Below are positions 61,066-64,000 of a stretch of 64,000 bases of DNA, one piece after another. The number at the start of each line of letters is the position of its first letter. Within the stretch, counting starts at the first letter, position 1. A program made the translations under genes and the position numbers. This DNA comes from Phycisphaerae bacterium (GTDB lineage: Bacteria; Planctomycetota; Phycisphaerae; UBA1845; Fen-1342): the NCBI GenBank assembly GCA_028279405.1, contig JANQNU010000049.1, forward strand, positions 55,485 through 119,484, in the 5' to 3' direction. The notes under the pieces were generated by a model. It was given only the letters and a program-made list of their open reading frames with translations, searched no databases and had not been told where the DNA came from.

Positions 61066-62838
61066 TTAGGCCGGTCCGGCCGCCAATTCGATCTCCACAA
61101 GCCAGATGATCGCGTTCGCGTAGGCCTCGGACGACAGTCGGGGCTCCTTGGTGAGGTACCGCCAGAGCCCCTCGATCCGCCCGACGGAAAGCCGATAGGA
61201 CCGACAACGGACGCGCAAGTCCGGCAACCTCCCATCCGCATCGGAGACAACCGCAGCTCGAGCATTCCCCGAACCCTCCGACCCCAGCGTCCGCAGCATC
61301 GGCAACAGCATCCGATCGAGATGCGAAAGAATGCGCTCATATCGCGGATAGACCTGGTCCGGGTGCAGCGTGACGTACCGCACTGATTGCACCGCCAGCT
61401 GCTCTCGGAATTGCTCCAAGGACATCTCATGCGACGCAACCAGGTTCTCCCAATGGGCTCCACGGACCGGCTGCAGATATTGCTCGACGTGCGTCGCGAC
61501 GACAATCGGCGGCCGCTCTCCCGAACGACGGGCCTCGTCGACGGCGTGCATCCCCGCGCCAACCAGATCGGCTCGGTAGACAACAGACGGCAGGCAGTTG
61601 GGTCCCCGGAGATACAACCACGGTCCAATCAGGATCGCTAGCGCAAAGGGACCGGCCAGCACGGGAACCCGCCAGGACTCGAACCACTCCAGCAGCCGAG
61701 TACAGACAAAGCCGACGATCAGCGCAACAAACGGCAAGACAACGATGTAGTACCGCGCCTGAAGGCTCGGGGGCGCGTACCGCGTGGGACTGACCGAGCC
61801 CCACGTGAAGAAAGCGAAAATCCAAATCGGCAACACGTACACCAACCAACCACGACCGTGCAGAAAAGGGAAGGCGGCAAAGCAAATGAGCATGAGCCAC
61901 TTATGTGCATGCGGAAGCGTATGGCGATCGAACGAACGGAAGATCAGCCAATTCCAACGTTCAATCGGATTCGTGCCGTACTTGTCAACCATCGCCTGGG
62001 TCGGGCCGTAGCCGTCGTCGATCGTCCACCCGAGCCGGAGAAACAGCCGGTCCGTCGCGCTGGAATAAACCGCCGTCTCCAAAATGACGAAGAGCAGCAG
62101 TCCGCTCGCAAACAACCCCGCGCCCGCAAGCGACCACGCGATCCACCGTTGAGGCTGTCGATATCGCACCTGCAACAGGCCCCAGATGAAAAGCGCGGGC
62201 AGCGTGACCAGCACCGATTCTTTGGCGCCGTACGCGACGCCAAAAAGGAATCCCGCCAGCGACATCCACGCCGTCCCGACTGCTGGATGCACCACCTTCT
62301 GCGAAGGCAGCGCGAACGACAGTGCCAACAATGTCATCACGAGAAACAATGCGCTCGGGATATCCGGCAGCATCGTCGAGCTATAGATGATCATCAGCGG
62401 CATCAACGCGAACAGGTATACGCCCACCAGGGCCGGCCGCGGCCCGAAGAGCCGCCTGCCCAACACGAACGTCGCGACGTTGAGCATCTGGTGCAGGAGG
62501 ATGTACGAAGCCGCCACCCGCTGGGCGAATGGGCCCAGCAGATGAACCATCAAGCCGTTCCACGCCAGCAACGTCAGACGCGTCTCGGCCAACTCGATCT
62601 TGGGTCCTAACGTCCCCTCGAACAACGCCATGCCCCCGACGAAGTAGTCCCGGTCATCACTGCCGACAAAGCCGGTGAAAAAAACGACATCAATGAGCGT
62701 CGAGCCGAAAATCAACATCGCGAGCCACAACGGCCAGGTCCGCGCTGTCGAGCGATCCGGAGCGCCCCTCGGGCCCGTCATCTGCGGATCACCCCTCATG
62801 TCATGCCCGGCGTTCGCCGGGTCCGCAATGGTGTCCAT
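61066..62838 (-). CDS. GT-C (ArnT/PMT-like) membrane glycosyltransferase 2
   Basis: About 590 residues, taken from ATG 62838 (AGGGTGG upstream). GTG 62847 or internal ATGs (62799, 62781) are possible. It is similar along its whole length to copy 1: GSTLIDVVFFTGFVGSDDRDYF, LAETRLTLLAWNGLMVHLLGPFAQRVA, GPRPALVGVYLFALMPL. The acidic pair of GT-C enzymes is in SDDRDYF. The C-terminal periplasmic domain (about 430-590) ends with ANAIIWLVEIELAAGPA, as in copy 1 (AVVWVVDIELVE). It probably glycosylates a surface lipid or protein. Confidence 0.88.
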   Translation of the reverse strand: MDTIADPANAGHDMRGDPQMTGPRGAPDRSTARTWPLWLAMLIFGSTLIDVVFFTGFVGSDDRDYFVGGMALFEGTLGPKIELAETRLTLLAWNGLMVHLLGPFAQRVAASYILLHQMLNVATFVLGRRLFGPRPALVGVYLFALMPLMIIYSSTMLPDIPSALFLVMTLLALSFALPSQKVVHPAVGTAWMSLAGFLFGVAYGAKESVLVTLPALFIWGLLQVRYRQPQRWIAWSLAGAGLFASGLLLFVILETAVYSSATDRLFLRLGWTIDDGYGPTQAMVDKYGTNPIERWNWLIFRSFDRHTLPHAHKWLMLICFAAFPFLHGRGWLVYVLPIWIFAFFTWGSVSPTRYAPPSLQARYYIVVLPFVALIVGFVCTRLLEWFESWRVPVLAGPFALAILIGPWLYLRGPNCLPSVVYRADLVGAGMHAVDEARRSGERPPIVVATHVEQYLQPVRGAHWENLVASHEMSLEQFREQLAVQSVRYVTLHPDQVYPRYERILSHLDRMLLPMLRTLGSEGSGNARAAVVSDADGRLPDLRVRCRSYRLSVGRIEGLWRYLTKEPRLSSEAYANAIIWLVEIELAAGPA

Positions 62839-63237
62839 CTCGTCCACCCTCAGAACGGCTCGTCACGCGTACATCGATACCTCGCTCAGCCGGCGCCGAG
62901 CCCCGCTCACACGAACGGTAGCCGCTTGCGGAACAGCGCCCCGATCACCACGCGCATGAAGCAATCGCGTCGCTCCGTTGTCACTACGCAGCAGGCTTCG
63001 CGCGCACCCGTTCGTTCCAGACGCCAAGCGCAGTCGCGCGTGAACGACAGAAGCGAGGGTGGCTTCGAACTGCGCAACCCGCCAACATCAATTAAGAAAA
63101 TAATGAGGCCGTCCGACTCGGTCTCAGGCAGCCCCGCCAGGACCGTACATCACCAGGTCGTGCGTTACTGCACCGGACCGACCTCCACACTCAAAGCATA
63201 ACAACGAGGTCAATAGTACGGCGCTGCACGATGACAT
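62839..63237. other. Intergenic region between glycosyltransferases 2 and 3
   Basis: These 399 bp separate two minus-strand genes. There is an AT-richer patch near 63088-63112. I see no clear promoter pair, terminator, or ORF that is not a shadow. It may carry the promoter of copy 2. Confidence 0.4.
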
Positions 63238-64000
63238 TCAGTCCAGGGTACTTCCTTCCAACGACCGCTCGATCTCCACAAGCCAGACCGCACGATTCGT
63301 CCGGCGCCGCGGTTGCCCCGCACTCCCGGAACCGAGAACTGCAAATCGCCTCACGGGTGCCCGATACTCGTACCAACGAGCGCGGACGGGGATCCCGCTC
63401 GCAGCGCCGAGCGTCAGTACGGCTGCTCCGCTCGATGCCGTAGCCAGTCGTGCGCAGATGTCGGCCAACGCGCGATCAAGTGTCACATCCAGCAAGGAGG
63501 CCCGTCGACGATAGGACTCGGTCAATTCGTCCGGCCGGATCATCAGGTATTGCACAGGACCGGCGGCTAGCCGCGATCGCAGTTCCGCCCCACTCAACGC
63601 CTCCGACGAAACGACGTCAGCGGCACCCCGTACGATCGGCGACAAATCGAAGGCGAGGTAGTCTGCCAGAATGACTGGAACATCGGGTTGCGTGGAACGA
63701 GCCTTGGCCAGCGCTGCCTGTCCCGCATGGACGACATCCGCATGGTATATGTTCCCCGCCAGCCGATTCGGCCCTTGCAGGTGCAGCCACGGAAAGACGA
63801 GCAGGGCCAGACCCGTCGGAGCGGCGATCAGCCCCAAACGCCGCGTCTCGAGCCATTGCAGCCCGCGTGTACAAACGACGCCCACGATCAGAATCGCGAA
63901 GGGTAGCACTTGTATGTAATACCGCCCCTGGATCGACGGCGGCGAGTAGCGCGTCGGACTGACCGAGCCCCACGTGAGATAAGCAAACGACCAGAGCGTC
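63238..64000 (-). CDS. GT-C membrane glycosyltransferase 3, 5' end outside the window
   Basis: Only the C-terminal 253 residues are inside the window. The frame is open to the right edge, so the gene starts beyond 64000. The visible part matches the other two copies: TWGSVSPTRYSPPSIQGRYY, VGVVCTRGLQWLETRR, and the soluble C-terminal domain ending AVWLVEIERSLEGSTLD. The catalytic acidic pair would be upstream and cannot be seen. A GTG at 63909 inside the frame is not the real start, since the conserved sequence continues above it. Confidence 0.88.
   Translation of the reverse strand, partial: TLWSFAYLTWGSVSPTRYSPPSIQGRYYIQVLPFAILIVGVVCTRGLQWLETRRLGLIAAPTGLALLVFPWLHLQGPNRLAGNIYHADVVHAGQAALAKARSTQPDVPVILADYLAFDLSPIVRGAADVVSSEALSGAELRSRLAAGPVQYLMIRPDELTESYRRRASLLDVTLDRALADICARLATASSGAAVLTLGAASGIPVRARWYEYRAPVRRFAVLGSGSAGQPRRRTNRAVWLVEIERSLEGSTLD

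Overview
The window is high-GC bacterial DNA, most likely from a planctomycete and probably from class Phycisphaerae. The evidence is indirect: dockerin-like C-termini of the GDMNCDG-x3-VGDINPFVLAITDP type, PEP-CTERM tails, planctomycete zinc ribbons (CPxCGYxLxG...CPECG), an H-X9-DG pseudopilin, a sigma factor overlapping a kinase with TPRs, and many secreted proteins of unknown function. I see no rRNA, tRNA, CRISPR array, transposase or phage module.

Layout. (1) 1-3165: a lipoprotein gene whose promoter carries a perfect palindrome, then a BlaI-type repressor coupled to a BlaR1-like M56 metalloprotease. The C-terminal sensor of the protease is a copy of the lipoprotein domain. (2) 3162-13858: secreted and surface proteins (FG-GAP propeller, astacin protease, beta-repeat protein, dockerin and PEP-CTERM proteins) and a putative HTH protein of an unrecognised family. 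(3) 14022-20251: an ECF-like sigma factor overlapping a PknB-type kinase, a CtlX-type amidinohydrolase and a PhoX-like dockerin protein. (4) 20447-28049: an ArsP-like permease, divergent from an operon of three SPFH (HflK/HflC-like) proteins and a P1B-type ATPase. (5) 28130-37564: a large unknown secreted protein, a zinc-ribbon membrane protein, an APH-fold phosphotransferase, a small HExxH protein, a lipoprotein, gltX, a pseudopilin and a cysteine desulfurase. (6) 37888-50746: a 12.9 kb, one-direction run of eight secreted amidohydrolase-fold genes. Most have lost the metal-binding HxH of the superfamily. (7) 51118-52935 typA/bipA, and a divergently placed S41-like protease. (8) 55066-57126: a second copy of the HTH family, again beside a PEP-CTERM gene. 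(9) 57542-64000: a coiled-coil protein and three tandem GT-C glycosyltransferases, the last cut by the window edge.

The features most likely to be undescribed are the degenerate amidohydrolase array, the HTH/PEP-CTERM pairing seen at two loci with operator-like repeats, and the M56/BlaI system in which the usual beta-lactam sensor is replaced by a CWG domain also made as a lipoprotein. The SPFH-SPFH-SPFH-P1B ATPase operon is also notable. All functional links between neighbours are inferred from gene order, overlaps and motifs, without any database search.
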